NCBI RefSeq assembly: GCF_016342405.1
Contig: NZ_JAEINN010000007.1
Coordinates: 62,001 to 126,000 of the forward strand
DNA: 64,000 nucleotides
Direction: 5' to 3'
Source: Maridesulfovibrio ferrireducens
Lineage (GTDB): Bacteria; Desulfobacterota; Desulfovibrionia; Desulfovibrionales; Desulfovibrionaceae
The notes below the pieces were generated by a model. That model worked only from the letters and a program-made list of their open reading frames with translations. It was not told the origin of the DNA and ran no database searches. This document shows positions 1 to 8,018 of this stretch, piece after piece; position 1 is the stretch's first letter; each line of letters opens with the position of its first letter. A program made the translations under genes and the position numbers.

Positions 1-1188
1 AGCTGCAATGCTAGTCAGTCCAGCTGCGCCAGCATTTTTGATGAGGTCCTTGTCGTTAGTACCTTTGATGTACAAGAAGTGAACGTCATGAGTCAGTTTG
101 TCGAGGAAAGAGATTCCTTCGAAAGAAAGACCTGCTGTCCAGAAACCCTGCTGCTGAGCATTGTCAAGGTCAGAGGAAAACAAAGCAGATCCACCGAAGT
201 AGTAAGTACCGAAAGCGAAGTCATTTTCAATTGTTGGAAGACGTTCGGAACCGTTATCAGTTTTGTCATCTTCACCAGTGGTGTAAGCGAAAACAAACTT
301 AGGTTTTACGAAGTCAAATCCTGTGTAAGCAAGAGACATGTCTGCACCAAAACCGGAACGGTCATTGGCTTTGATGTCGCCATCAACGCTACCATAAACA
401 AGGTCAGCCTTGAATACGATAGGATCAAACATGGTAAGAGCGAAAGAAGTACCAGCCCACCATGCAGTTATGTTTTTAGTAAAAGCAGTTACCACAGGAG
501 CGGTAAGACCAGCTCCAGCATCATTACCAATAGCAGCATTTCTACCTAGAAGGCCATATGCGAAATATGGAGTAGCTTCAAGGCCATCAATGGTGATTGG
601 AAGAGCTGCGTAGAATACATCAAACTCGTCCTGCCAGTTGCTTGCTGTTGTAGGGGTCACAGCTGCGTCAATATCATTGTTGTCTCTGTAGCGAAGGAAT
701 GCTGCTGCTATACCAATCTGGTCTGTGATAGGAGACTGGATGATGATCTGATCGCCGTCAGTACCAGCAAGAACCATATTACCTGCTGCTGCGCCAGGTA
801 GGTCAAGATTTGTTCTACCAGCTGTTACGAGTACTTCTGTTTCTGGAAAACGGTACTGAAGAAAAGCACGTTTTACAGAAAGTTCATTACCACCTAAAGT
901 GGAACCACTGTTAGCACCATTTGTACCAAAGCGAGTTTTGTACTGTAAGTACAATTCACCCATCAAGTTTTCGTTTGCAATGAAACGGAACTGTGTACGA
1001 GCACGGAAGTAGAAGTTTAAGTCATCTTCCTGATCACCATTATGTTTAGCAGAGAGGAAATCACTGTTATCCATAATATTAGCCTGAACCTGGATTTTAC
1101 CTTTAGCTTCCAGGTCTACCGCAGAAGCGGTACCAGCCATTCCGAGCACCAAAGTGGCGAGGATGGCGAGAGTTACCAAACGTTTCAT
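1..1188 (-). CDS. Outer-membrane porin, 5' part (runs off the left edge)
   Basis: The reading frame opens at an ATG at 1188, behind AGAAGGA, and stays open for 396 codons to the window edge, so the C-terminus is missing. It starts with a Sec signal peptide (MKR, a hydrophobic stretch, then a TASA-like cleavage site near residue 22). The mature part is rich in alternating aromatic and polar residues, with Gly/Asn/Asp turns typical of a beta barrel. The pattern fits the homotrimeric porins that dominate Desulfovibrio outer membranes, which let small solutes diffuse into the periplasm. Codon use looks like a highly expressed gene. The porin call rests on composition and overall resemblance, not on a diagnostic motif. 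Confidence 0.8.
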   Translation of the reverse strand, partial: MKRLVTLAILATLVLGMAGTASAVDLEAKGKIQVQANIMDNSDFLSAKHNGDQEDDLNFYFRARTQFRFIANENLMGELYLQYKTRFGTNGANSGSTLGGNELSVKRAFLQYRFPETEVLVTAGRTNLDLPGAAAGNMVLAGTDGDQIIIQSPITDQIGIAAAFLRYRDNNDIDAAVTPTTASNWQDEFDVFYAALPITIDGLEATPYFAYGLLGRNAAIGNDAGAGLTAPVVTAFTKNITAWWAGTSFALTMFDPIVFKADLVYGSVDGDIKANDRSGFGADMSLAYTGFDFVKPKFVFAYTTGEDDKTDNGSERLPTIENDFAFGTYYFGGSALFSSDLDNAQQQGFWTAGLSFEGISFLDKLTHDVHFLYIKGTNDKDLIKNAGAAGLTSIAA

Positions 1189-1258
1189 AATTGTATTCCT
1201 TCTTTTGCTGAATGAATGAAGTTAATGCACAATTGCCTGACACCTACCTTCAGGAACA

Positions 1259-1287
1259 GTTCTATCGCTTCACAAAACTAATGGCAA
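1259..1287 (-). promoter_or_regulatory. Candidate sigma70 promoter of the porin gene
   Basis: On the minus strand TTGCCA is followed, after 17 bases, by TAGAAC, giving a leader of roughly 65 bases before the porin ATG. The -35 box differs from consensus at one position and the -10 box is weak. Upstream lie two AT-rich direct repeats ending in TTTAGTC (around 1288-1320), which could bind a regulator. Confidence 0.35.
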
Positions 1288-1411
1288 GACTAAAATTACA
1301 TTTTTTTGACTAAAGTTAAAATTTTTTTACCGTACAAAATTTTATACTATTTAAAGCTCTGCAAAAAATAGAAAATTTCTAGACATTTAATATAGAGCTG
1401 TTAGTCCTTTA

Positions 1412-1440
1412 TTGACAAGGGTCTTGGCTGTGGATAGTTC
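1412..1440 (+). promoter_or_regulatory. Candidate sigma70 promoter of uvrC
   Basis: A perfect TTGACA at 1412-1417 lies 16-17 bases before ATAGTT/TAGTTC, about 50 bases upstream of uvrC. The -35 is good and the -10 is poor, so this is only a candidate. The divergent region 1189-1485 otherwise holds no gene I can see. Confidence 0.3.
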
Positions 1441-1491
1441 TGAATAAGGGTTTTAAGAGGAAGTATAAAAAATTATACAGGGCTGGTGAAT

Positions 1492-3297
1492 ATGGAGTTT
1501 GAGTTTATAAGTGTCGATTATCCGACATCTCCCGGTGTGTATCTGATGAAAGATTCCACTAGTCTTATTATATATGTAGGGAAAGCTCGAAATTTACGTA
1601 AACGTCTTGCTTCCTACTTTCGTTCAGTTCAAAAACATACTCCCAAAACTAAAATTTTGGTTTCAAAGATAGCGTCCATTGATATTCTTGTTACTGCTAC
1701 AGAAAAGGAGGCTCTCCTTTTGGAGGCAAGCCTGATCAAGAAGCATAGGCCACGTTACAATGTGGTTTTGCGGGATGATAAGCAATACGTTCTTTTTCAG
1801 CTTGATAAACGTTCCGAGTATCCCCGTTTACGTTTAACCAGAAAAGTCGTGCGTGACGGATCTGTTTATTTCGGTCCATATACTTCCAGTTTTTTCGCGC
1901 GGGAAACATGGAAAATTCTTGGCAAAGTGTTTCAACTTCGCAAATGTTCTGATTCTGCTTTTAAAAATAGAGTCAGGCCTTGTTTGTATTATGACATCGG
2001 GCAGTGTTTAGGGCCTTGTGTTAATTTTGTTCCGAGAGTTCAATACATGGAGCTGGTTAAAAAAGTTGAAATGCTTCTATCCGGTAAAGCAGGTGACCTG
2101 ATTACAGATTTACGGCATGAAATGGAGAAGGCTTCTTTGGAACTTGCTTATGAACAGGCGGCCAAAGTTCGTGACCAGATTACGGCAATCAGTAAAACAA
2201 TCGAAAAACAGGCAGTTGTCCTTAATGATAGAGCTGATATTGATGTAATCGCCCTTGCTGAATCTTCACGGGGAATAGGGCTGGGGTTGCTTTTTATTAG
2301 ACAGGGACGTTTGCTGGATAAAAAAGATTTTTTTTGGCCCGGGTTGAGCCTCGAAGATGGCGATGAAATTTTACACAGTTTTATTTCGCAGTTCTATTCT
2401 TCCACAAAATTTATTCCACCCAAAATTTTAGTGCCGTTTGAATTTGATATGTATAGCGCCTCAGAAATTCTTACCGAACGTAGCAAGTCTGTGGTGCGTA
2501 TTTCCACTCCTCAAACAAGTGAGGAAAAACGGTTACTTGATATTGCCCGGAAAAATGCATCTATAGGTGCAAAAGAAAAAAGTAATGAGGATATTCTGGA
2601 TATTCTAGCAGCGAAATTAAATCTTCCTGCTCCGCCTCAGCGTATTGAATGCATTGATGCTTCTCATCTTGGCGGTGAAGGAATGCGTGTCGGAATGGTT
2701 GTTTACGAGCAGGGTAAACCTGAAAAGTCACAATACCGGGCCTACACATTTCCGGAGCTTGAGCATTCATCAGATGACTATGCCGCTCTTTATCATTGGG
2801 TTTTAAAACGGATTGAATCCGGTGCGCCATGGGCTGATCTTATTTTGATTGATGGTGGTAAAGGACAGCTTTCATCGGTTGAAAAAGCTTTTTCTGAGAA
2901 TTGGCAGGACTCTGCGCCTATTCCGGCTCTGGCTTCAATAGCAAAAGGTCCAACCAGAAAGGCTGGAGAACTTGAAGATAGAATCTTTACACCCGGACGA
3001 AAAAATCATCTGCCCTTAAAAGGCGGTAGTCCGGCTTTATTGTATTTACAAAGATTGCGAGATGAAGCTCATAGGTTTGTAATTGGAAAACAGCGAAAAT
3101 CCCGCAAGAAAAAAGCACTGCAAAGCGAAGTGCTGAGTTTGCCGGGGATCGGTCCCAAAACAGCGCGGTTGCTTTGGGACCAATATGGTTCTGTTCAAAA
3201 AATGAAAGGAGCAACAGCTGAGGAACTTTCAAAAGTTCCGGGAATCGGCAAGGTCCGTGCAAAGCAAATTTATAATTCTTTTAAGGATCTTGAATAA
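1492..3297 (+). CDS. uvrC: UvrABC system protein C (excinuclease subunit)
   Basis: UvrC makes the two incisions flanking a DNA lesion in nucleotide excision repair, acting with UvrA and UvrB. The protein of about 601 residues has the family's full length and order: an N-terminal GIY-YIG nuclease domain (PGVYLMKD, then IIYVGKARNLRKRL near residues 25-40), a cysteine-rich stretch (CLYYDIGQCLGPC), a UVR motif near 200-235 that contacts UvrB, the RNase H-like endonuclease domain with LIDGGKGQL, and two C-terminal helix-hairpin-helix motifs (LPGIGPKTARLL and VPGIGKVRAKQI). A GTG two codons upstream (1486) is an alternative start; AGGG at 1479 suits the ATG better. Confidence 0.95.
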   Translation: MEFEFISVDYPTSPGVYLMKDSTSLIIYVGKARNLRKRLASYFRSVQKHTPKTKILVSKIASIDILVTATEKEALLLEASLIKKHRPRYNVVLRDDKQYVLFQLDKRSEYPRLRLTRKVVRDGSVYFGPYTSSFFARETWKILGKVFQLRKCSDSAFKNRVRPCLYYDIGQCLGPCVNFVPRVQYMELVKKVEMLLSGKAGDLITDLRHEMEKASLELAYEQAAKVRDQITAISKTIEKQAVVLNDRADIDVIALAESSRGIGLGLLFIRQGRLLDKKDFFWPGLSLEDGDEILHSFISQFYSSTKFIPPKILVPFEFDMYSASEILTERSKSVVRISTPQTSEEKRLLDIARKNASIGAKEKSNEDILDILAAKLNLPAPPQRIECIDASHLGGEGMRVGMVVYEQGKPEKSQYRAYTFPELEHSSDDYAALYHWVLKRIESGAPWADLILIDGGKGQLSSVEKAFSENWQDSAPIPALASIAKGPTRKAGELEDRIFTPGRKNHLPLKGGSPALLYLQRLRDEAHRFVIGKQRKSRKKKALQSEVLSLPGIGPKTARLLWDQYGSVQKMKGATAEELSKVPGIGKVRAKQIYNSFKDLE

Positions 3298-3335
3298 AAA
3301 TTAAGTAAGTTGGCTTTGTTCATATTTAATAATTA

Positions 3336-3362
3336 AAAGGTTCCTAAGCCGCCGGAGGCATG
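3336..3362. repeat. Short GCCTCCGGCGGC palindromic element
   Basis: Between uvrC and the convergent hydrolase gene the minus strand carries GCCTCCGGCGGC followed by TTAGGAACC and a T-rich run. From memory, this GC-rich core recurs behind genes in Desulfovibrio genomes, usually as part of a terminator hairpin. Here the second stem is weak and it looks like an eroded copy. I saw no other copy in the window. Confidence 0.35.
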
Positions 3363-3367
3363 TTTTA

Positions 3368-4057
3368 TTAAGCTTTAATTTCTGTCTCTTCACCTAAAAC
3401 AATTTCTATAACTTTGCATTCAGGCGCAGTTTTGGCTGTTTCTGCTACAAAATTTGATGTATTCTGCTCTAAAATTGAGAAAGTTCCCCAGTGCATAGGT
3501 ATTGCGTAACGACATCCGAGTAATTTGCAGGCATATGCTGCATCTTTGGAATCCATTGTGAACCATCCACCGGTGGGGAGTACTGCAACATCAATGTCAT
3601 TCATTTTTCCGAATAGTTCCATACTTGAGAATAGTCCGGTATCTCCAGCGAAATAAACGCAGAAATCATCATCGTATGTTAAAATGTATCCAGCCGGGGC
3701 ACCTTCGGTTGATGAGTGCATGGCTTGAACCATTTTAATTTTTACGCCTGCAACTTCAACTGTTCCACCAATATTCATACCGATGATTTTATCTGCACTT
3801 ACCCCTTGCGCGATCATGCTTTCTACAAAATCGAAGATGCAGACGAGGGTCGCACCTGTGGCGCAACAGATTTCAGCAGCCTGTCCGACATGATCCCCGT
3901 GATCATGGGTGACCAGAACAACATCAGCCGCTGTGATTGAATTCCATGAAACCGGAGCTTTCGGATTACCTTCGAAAAAAGGATCAATAATTATTGTTTT
4001 ATCGCCGGATTTGATCTTGAAATTTGAATGTCCGTTCCATGTAAAAAAATGATTCAT
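3368..4057 (-). CDS. Metal-dependent hydrolase, metallo-beta-lactamase fold (UPF0173-like)
   Basis: A cytoplasmic MBL-fold hydrolase of 229 residues. The metal-binding signature THDHGDH lies near residue 50 and later ligands appear in AGDTGLF and MHWGTF. The small single-domain layout beginning with a WNGHS-type strand is that of the UPF0173 group of predicted metal-dependent hydrolases, whose substrate is generally unknown. The start is the ATG at 4057, because GGAG sits 7 bases upstream; a longer frame into ubiX lacks such a site. The ubiX stop lies two bases before this ATG, so the two genes are probably translationally coupled. Confidence 0.85.
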   Translation of the reverse strand: MNHFFTWNGHSNFKIKSGDKTIIIDPFFEGNPKAPVSWNSITAADVVLVTHDHGDHVGQAAEICCATGATLVCIFDFVESMIAQGVSADKIIGMNIGGTVEVAGVKIKMVQAMHSSTEGAPAGYILTYDDDFCVYFAGDTGLFSSMELFGKMNDIDVAVLPTGGWFTMDSKDAAYACKLLGCRYAIPMHWGTFSILEQNTSNFVAETAKTAPECKVIEIVLGEETEIKA

Positions 4058-4059
4058 AA

Positions 4060-4638
4060 TTATCTCCGTGAATTTTGATCCCAACGTTTATATAAATTGT
4101 GCGGAAGGTTAAGTTGTTCAAGAATTCTTCCAGCCATGTGAGCTGCAAGATCATTAATACTTTCAGGGCTGTGATAAAAACCGGGAGAAGCCGGCATTAC
4201 GGTTCCTCCCGCTAAAGTGACAGTTTCCATATTTCTGATATGTATCAAATTTAACGGTGTTTCGCGTGTAACCATAATCAGTTTGCGGCGTTCTTTTAGG
4301 GAAACGTCAGCAGCTCTGTGAATTAAATTAGACCCCAGTCCTTGTGCCACTGCCGCTAAGGACGCCATTGAACAGGGGCATATGATCATGCCGTCATGCT
4401 TCCATGAACCGCTGGCAGGCGGGGCTGATATAAGGTTTTGCGGGTACACGAAATCAGCGTGATCAGTAAGGTTGTCGGGGTTAAAGTCTGTCTCAAGTTC
4501 CATCACTTTAAGTGAAGCATCAGATAGAATAAGATGTAGCTCGACATCTTCCATTTTTCCTAGCTCATGGGCTAGAATTACAGAATAAATTGTTCCGCTT
4601 GCTCCGGTAACAGCAAGGATAATTCTTTTTTTGTCCAT
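4060..4638 (-). CDS. ubiX: Flavin prenyltransferase UbiX
   Basis: UbiX joins dimethylallyl phosphate to FMN to make prenylated FMN, the cofactor of UbiD-type decarboxylases. The flavoprotein fold is clear: VTGASGTIYS near the N-terminus, PCSMASLAAVAQGLGSNLI in the middle, then RKLIMVTRETPLNLIHIRNM and MPASPGFYHSPESI. Its UbiD partner is not in this window. The start is uncertain: an ATG at 4662 would add eight residues, but family members begin close to the 4638 methionine, which has AGG nine bases upstream. It forms a two-gene unit with the MBL hydrolase. Confidence 0.92.
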   Translation of the reverse strand: MDKKRIILAVTGASGTIYSVILAHELGKMEDVELHLILSDASLKVMELETDFNPDNLTDHADFVYPQNLISAPPASGSWKHDGMIICPCSMASLAAVAQGLGSNLIHRAADVSLKERRKLIMVTRETPLNLIHIRNMETVTLAGGTVMPASPGFYHSPESINDLAAHMAGRILEQLNLPHNLYKRWDQNSRR

Positions 4639-4765
4639 AGTTAGGGGCCTAAATCCTTCCATATTGTGTCTTTTTTGATCTTGTTTTGTTGATATAATTG
4701 ATTGTTGATTGAAAAGCAGTTTGAAACTCTTTTGTAATTAAATAAACTACAACAGGGTGCAGGCG

Positions 4766-4794
4766 TTGACAAGACTTGCCTGTGAAGGTTTATT
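4766..4794 (+). promoter_or_regulatory. Candidate sigma70 promoter of purT
   Basis: TTGACA, a 17-base spacer and TTTATT stand about 130 bases before the purT start, leaving an AT-rich leader in which I found no clear riboswitch fold. The -35 matches consensus exactly. Confidence 0.4.
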
Positions 4795-4924
4795 TTATTT
4801 CAATAATTATTTTATATATTCCTAATTTCTTGAGTTTTGAACTGTCATATGAGAGTAGAAACAAATCTTAACCCGATACTTGAAGAAAGTACGTATACAA
4901 TTTTTACCCGACGGAGATAATGCA

Positions 4925-6106
4925 ATGGTAACTCTTGGAACAGCCGGAACAAGTTCTGCCCGTAAAATGATGCTTCTAGGCGGCGGAGAGCTTGGCAAAG
5001 AAGTAGTAATCGAAGCACAGCGTTTAGGTGTAGAGGTTATTGTCGTAGACAGATATGAGAATACTCCTGCTATGCAGGTTGCACATCGCAGCTATGTTAT
5101 CTCTATGCTCGATGCCGCGGAATTGCGCAGAGTTGTTGAAACAGAGAAACCTGACTTCATCGTGCCGGAGATTGAAGCCATTGCAACAGAGACTCTTTTA
5201 GAACTTGAAAGTGAAGGGTTCACAGTTATCCCGACCGCCAGAGCAGCCAGACTGACTATGGACCGTGAAGGTATTCGTAGACTAGCCGCTGAAGAGGTCG
5301 GTTTGAAGACTTCTCCGTATAAATTTGCAGACACTAAAGAAGAATATCTCGCTGCTGTTAAAGAAATCGGCATTCCCTGCGTAATTAAGCCTGTTATGAG
5401 TTCATCAGGAAAAGGGCAGAGTACTGTTAAAACCGAAAACGATATTGATCATTCATGGGAATATTCTCAGTCGGGCGGCAGAACCGGTGAAGGGCGTATT
5501 ATCGTAGAAAAGTTCGTTGAATTTGATTATGAAATTACTTTGCTGACCGTTCGTCATAAAGGCGGAACTTCTTACTGCGCTCCAATTGGACACAGGCAGG
5601 AAGACGGTGATTACCGTGAATCATGGCAGCCACAGCCTATGACTGAAACCGCCCTTAAGAAAGCTGAAGAATACGCTTTCAAAATTACTGACGCTCTTGG
5701 CGGCAGAGGCATTTTCGGAGTGGAGCTTTTTATTAAAGGTGAAGAAATTTATTTCAGCGAAGTTTCACCTCGTCCTCACGATACAGGCCTTGTAACGGTT
5801 ATATCTCAGGATCTCAGTGAGTTTGCTTTACATGTGCGCGCAATACTTGGCCTGCCTGTTCCTGCGATTCGTCAGTACGGTCCAGCCGCTTCAAGTGTTA
5901 TTCTTTCAAACGGTAAGTCAACTTCACCTTCTTTTGCGAATATTGATAAAGCTCTTGAAGAGCCTGACACAAAGGTTTTGATTTTCGGGAAAGGTGAATG
6001 CAACGGTGTTCGTCGTCTCGGCGTTGCCTTGGCTTTGGGAAAAGATGTGGAAGACGCCAAAGAACGCGCGATTAAAGCATCTTCAGCTGTTGAAGTTTCT
6101 TACTAA
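4925..6106 (+). CDS. purT: Formate-dependent phosphoribosylglycinamide formyltransferase
   Basis: PurT makes formyl-GAR from GAR, formate and ATP, the third step of purine synthesis, without needing 10-formyl-THF. The protein of 393 residues is a full ATP-grasp enzyme: N-terminal [11 protein letters not shown], central [16 protein letters not shown] (ATP loop), and the C-terminal [16 protein letters not shown] with acidic metal ligands. The start is the ATG at 4925, with GGAG eight bases upstream; a TTG at 4880 has no ribosome site. A formate-using enzyme fits an organism that also carries formate dehydrogenase. The gene is followed by a strong terminator, so it is monocistronic. Confidence 0.95.
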   Translation: MVTLGTAGTSSARKMMLLGGGELGKEVVIEAQRLGVEVIVVDRYENTPAMQVAHRSYVISMLDAAELRRVVETEKPDFIVPEIEAIATETLLELESEGFTVIPTARAARLTMDREGIRRLAAEEVGLKTSPYKFADTKEEYLAAVKEIGIPCVIKPVMSSSGKGQSTVKTENDIDHSWEYSQSGGRTGEGRIIVEKFVEFDYEITLLTVRHKGGTSYCAPIGHRQEDGDYRESWQPQPMTETALKKAEEYAFKITDALGGRGIFGVELFIKGEEIYFSEVSPRPHDTGLVTVISQDLSEFALHVRAILGLPVPAIRQYGPAASSVILSNGKSTSPSFANIDKALEEPDTKVLIFGKGECNGVRRLGVALALGKDVEDAKERAIKASSAVEVSY

Positions 6107-6190
6107 AAAGATAGATATATTGAACTGTTGAATTGAAAGTTGAGTGGATGTTTTTTTTAAATAGTCTCTTTACAAATGAACAAGATAGAT

Positions 6191-6237
6191 GAGCAGCCTC
6201 TTGCGTATTATATAATATGTAAGAGGCTGCTCTTTTT
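6191..6237 (+). terminator. Rho-independent terminator of purT
   Basis: A perfect 12-bp stem (GAGCAGCCTCTT and its complement) with an AT-rich loop is followed by TTTTT. Confidence 0.9.
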
Positions 6238-6329
6238 GAATATTATTTTAGCTTTGTTGATATTGACAAGTCCGTTCTAAAAGAGGCATTTGTTTTCCCT
6301 TAGTTGCTTAAAAAGGTAAATTAATAATG

Positions 6330-6374
6330 AGTAATCACTTTTTATAAGTAGAAAATGATTACTTTCTACTTTTT
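6330..6374 (+). promoter_or_regulatory. Two mutually exclusive hairpins in the antiporter gene leader
   Basis: AGTAATCA (6330-6337) pairs with TGATTACT (6356-6363). Within the same stretch AAGTAGAAA (6346-6354) pairs with TTTCTACTT (6363-6371), which runs into a short T tract. The two stems overlap and cannot form together, as in an antiterminator/terminator switch. Whether it is transcribed is not known. Confidence 0.3.
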
Positions 6375-6444
6375 CCTTAGGATCAGTTCTTTATCAATCT
6401 AATGTGTTTATGAAAATTTGAATAAAATTATTAGCTTTGAATTT

Positions 6445-6485
6445 ATTAAGTAAATAGGCCGGCCGTTTGTTTACTTAATTTTTTT
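6445..6485 (+). terminator. Terminator-like hairpin just upstream of the antiporter start
   Basis: ATTAAGTAAA and TTTACTTAAT form a perfect 10-bp stem around a 15-base loop containing GGCCGGCC. A run of seven T follows, and then the ribosome site (AAAGGA) of the next gene. A terminator here would sit inside the leader and could control read-through; it may instead be an operator palindrome. Confidence 0.4.
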
Positions 6486-6502
6486 AGAAAGGATAAGTTG
6501 TT

Positions 6503-7807
6503 ATGAAACATGAAGCTAACGGTTGGGCTTTAGCCCCTCTTGCCTTATTTCTAGTGATATTTCTCGGAACAGGTTTCTCCCTTACTATGAACGGAGCAAA
6601 CATGGCGTTCTATCAGCTCTCCGCCACTGTTGCGATTCTTCCGGCCATTGCATGGGCTATTTGGATGGGAAAGGGTAAGATAAAGGAAAAGATAAATGTT
6701 TTCTTAAGTGGTTCTGGAGAATCCGGTATCATTACAATGTGTATGATTTATCTGCTGGCTGGTGGATTTGCCTCGGTGGCAAAGTCTATCGGCGGAGTTG
6801 AATCTACTGTTAACCTTGGTTTGTCGATTGTTCCGGCTTCAATGGTTCTTCCCGGTTTGTTTATTATTGCGGCATTCATTGCAACTGCTATGGGAACTTC
6901 AATGGGAACCATTGCAGCGATTGCTCCGATTGCTGTCGGGGTTGCAGGCAAAACCGACATTTCTTCAGCTTTGCTTATGGGAGCGGTTGTCGGTGGTGCA
7001 ATGTTCGGAGACAATCTATCCATGATTTCTGATACGACTATTGCAGCCACCCGTACTCAGGGTTGTGAGATGGGCGATAAATTCAAAATGAATTTTCTGA
7101 TTGCGATTCCTGCGGCGCTCGTTACGGTAATCATATTATATATAGTAGGTGAAGGCGGTCAGGTCTTGCATGAAGGAACATACAGTCTGCTTAAGGTTCT
7201 GCCATATTTAATTATTCTTGTGATGGCAGTTATCGGAGTTAATGTGTTTATTGTTCTTGGTTCAGGGATTGTATTTACGGGAATTGTCGGCTTACTCTCT
7301 ATGGCTGATTTCAGTATTCTCAAGTTTTCACAGGATATTTATACCGGTTTTACCGGAATGCAAGAGATCTTAGTTCTTTCTCTGTTAATTGGCGGACTTG
7401 GTGAATTGATCAAGTATCATGGTGGAATTACTTATATTATCAATTTTATCGGCAAGTTGACTCGCGGCACCAAATCGACTCGAGCAGGTGAGTTTAGTAT
7501 TGGTGCGTTGTCGGTTTTTTCTGATTTATGTACTGCAAATAATACTGTAGCCATCATTTTGACTGGCGGAATGGCTAAAGAAATTGCAAAGAGTCACAAC
7601 GTTGATCCTCGTCGCAGTGCCAGTCTTTTGGATATTTTTTCCTGTGTTATTCAGGGTTTGATTCCTTACGGAGCGCAAATTCTGCTTGCAGGTTCTATCT
7701 CACAGCTGTCACCGCTCGAAATTATTGGAAACATGTATTATTGTTATATACTGGCATTTGTCGCGGTAATCAGCATTATCACCGGATTTCCACGGGCTAA
7801 GCGATAA
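6503..7807 (+). CDS. Na+/H+ antiporter, NhaC-like family
   Basis: An inner-membrane protein of 434 residues with about ten to twelve hydrophobic helices. Its most telling segment, near residues 160-190, has the GGAMFGDNLSMISDTTIAA pattern shared by NhaC-type and YuiF-type sodium/proton antiporters; charged residues within helices (D of FGDN, D of SDTT) are the likely ion site. A second repeat-like half contains FSDLCTANNTVAIILTGG. It probably expels sodium in a marine organism. It has a clear ribosome site (AAAGGA) and its own terminator, so it is a single-gene unit with a long, structured leader. The exact transported ion is inferred. Confidence 0.85.
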   Translation: MKHEANGWALAPLALFLVIFLGTGFSLTMNGANMAFYQLSATVAILPAIAWAIWMGKGKIKEKINVFLSGSGESGIITMCMIYLLAGGFASVAKSIGGVESTVNLGLSIVPASMVLPGLFIIAAFIATAMGTSMGTIAAIAPIAVGVAGKTDISSALLMGAVVGGAMFGDNLSMISDTTIAATRTQGCEMGDKFKMNFLIAIPAALVTVIILYIVGEGGQVLHEGTYSLLKVLPYLIILVMAVIGVNVFIVLGSGIVFTGIVGLLSMADFSILKFSQDIYTGFTGMQEILVLSLLIGGLGELIKYHGGITYIINFIGKLTRGTKSTRAGEFSIGALSVFSDLCTANNTVAIILTGGMAKEIAKSHNVDPRRSASLLDIFSCVIQGLIPYGAQILLAGSISQLSPLEIIGNMYYCYILAFVAVISIITGFPRAKR

Positions 7808-7830
7808 CCTTAATTTAAATGTGTTTATCA

Positions 7831-7869
7831 CCCCCGTAGCTCTTTTGAGTTGCGGGGGGTTTCTTTTTT
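7831..7869 (+). terminator. Rho-independent terminator of the antiporter gene
   Basis: CCCCCGTAGCTC pairs with GAGTTGCGGGGG (with G-U pairs) around TTTT and is followed by TTTCTTTTTT. Confidence 0.85.
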
Positions 7870-7986
7870 GAGCTGAACACTTTTTCAAAAAAACTTCCAC
7901 AAACCGCTAAACTGATGATAACTAGAGAGTATCTATATTGCTCTAGCATTGTAATTAATTTTATTTAGAAAAGGAGCTTTATTCAC

Positions 7987-8006
7987 AAACAAGGTTAAAC
8001 TTGTTT
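7987..8006 (+). promoter_or_regulatory. Hairpin abutting the ribosome site of the amidotransferase-like gene
   Basis: AAACAAG and CTTGTTT pair around GTTAAA, ending directly before AAGGAGG at 8007-8013. The stem is short and may mildly affect ribosome access. Confidence 0.25.
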
Positions 8007-8018
8007 AAGGAGGTTTAT

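Noticed and set aside
79-549. Plus-strand frame of 156 codons
   Set aside because: It is antisense to the porin gene, whose minus-strand frame has a signal peptide, ribosome site and beta-barrel composition.
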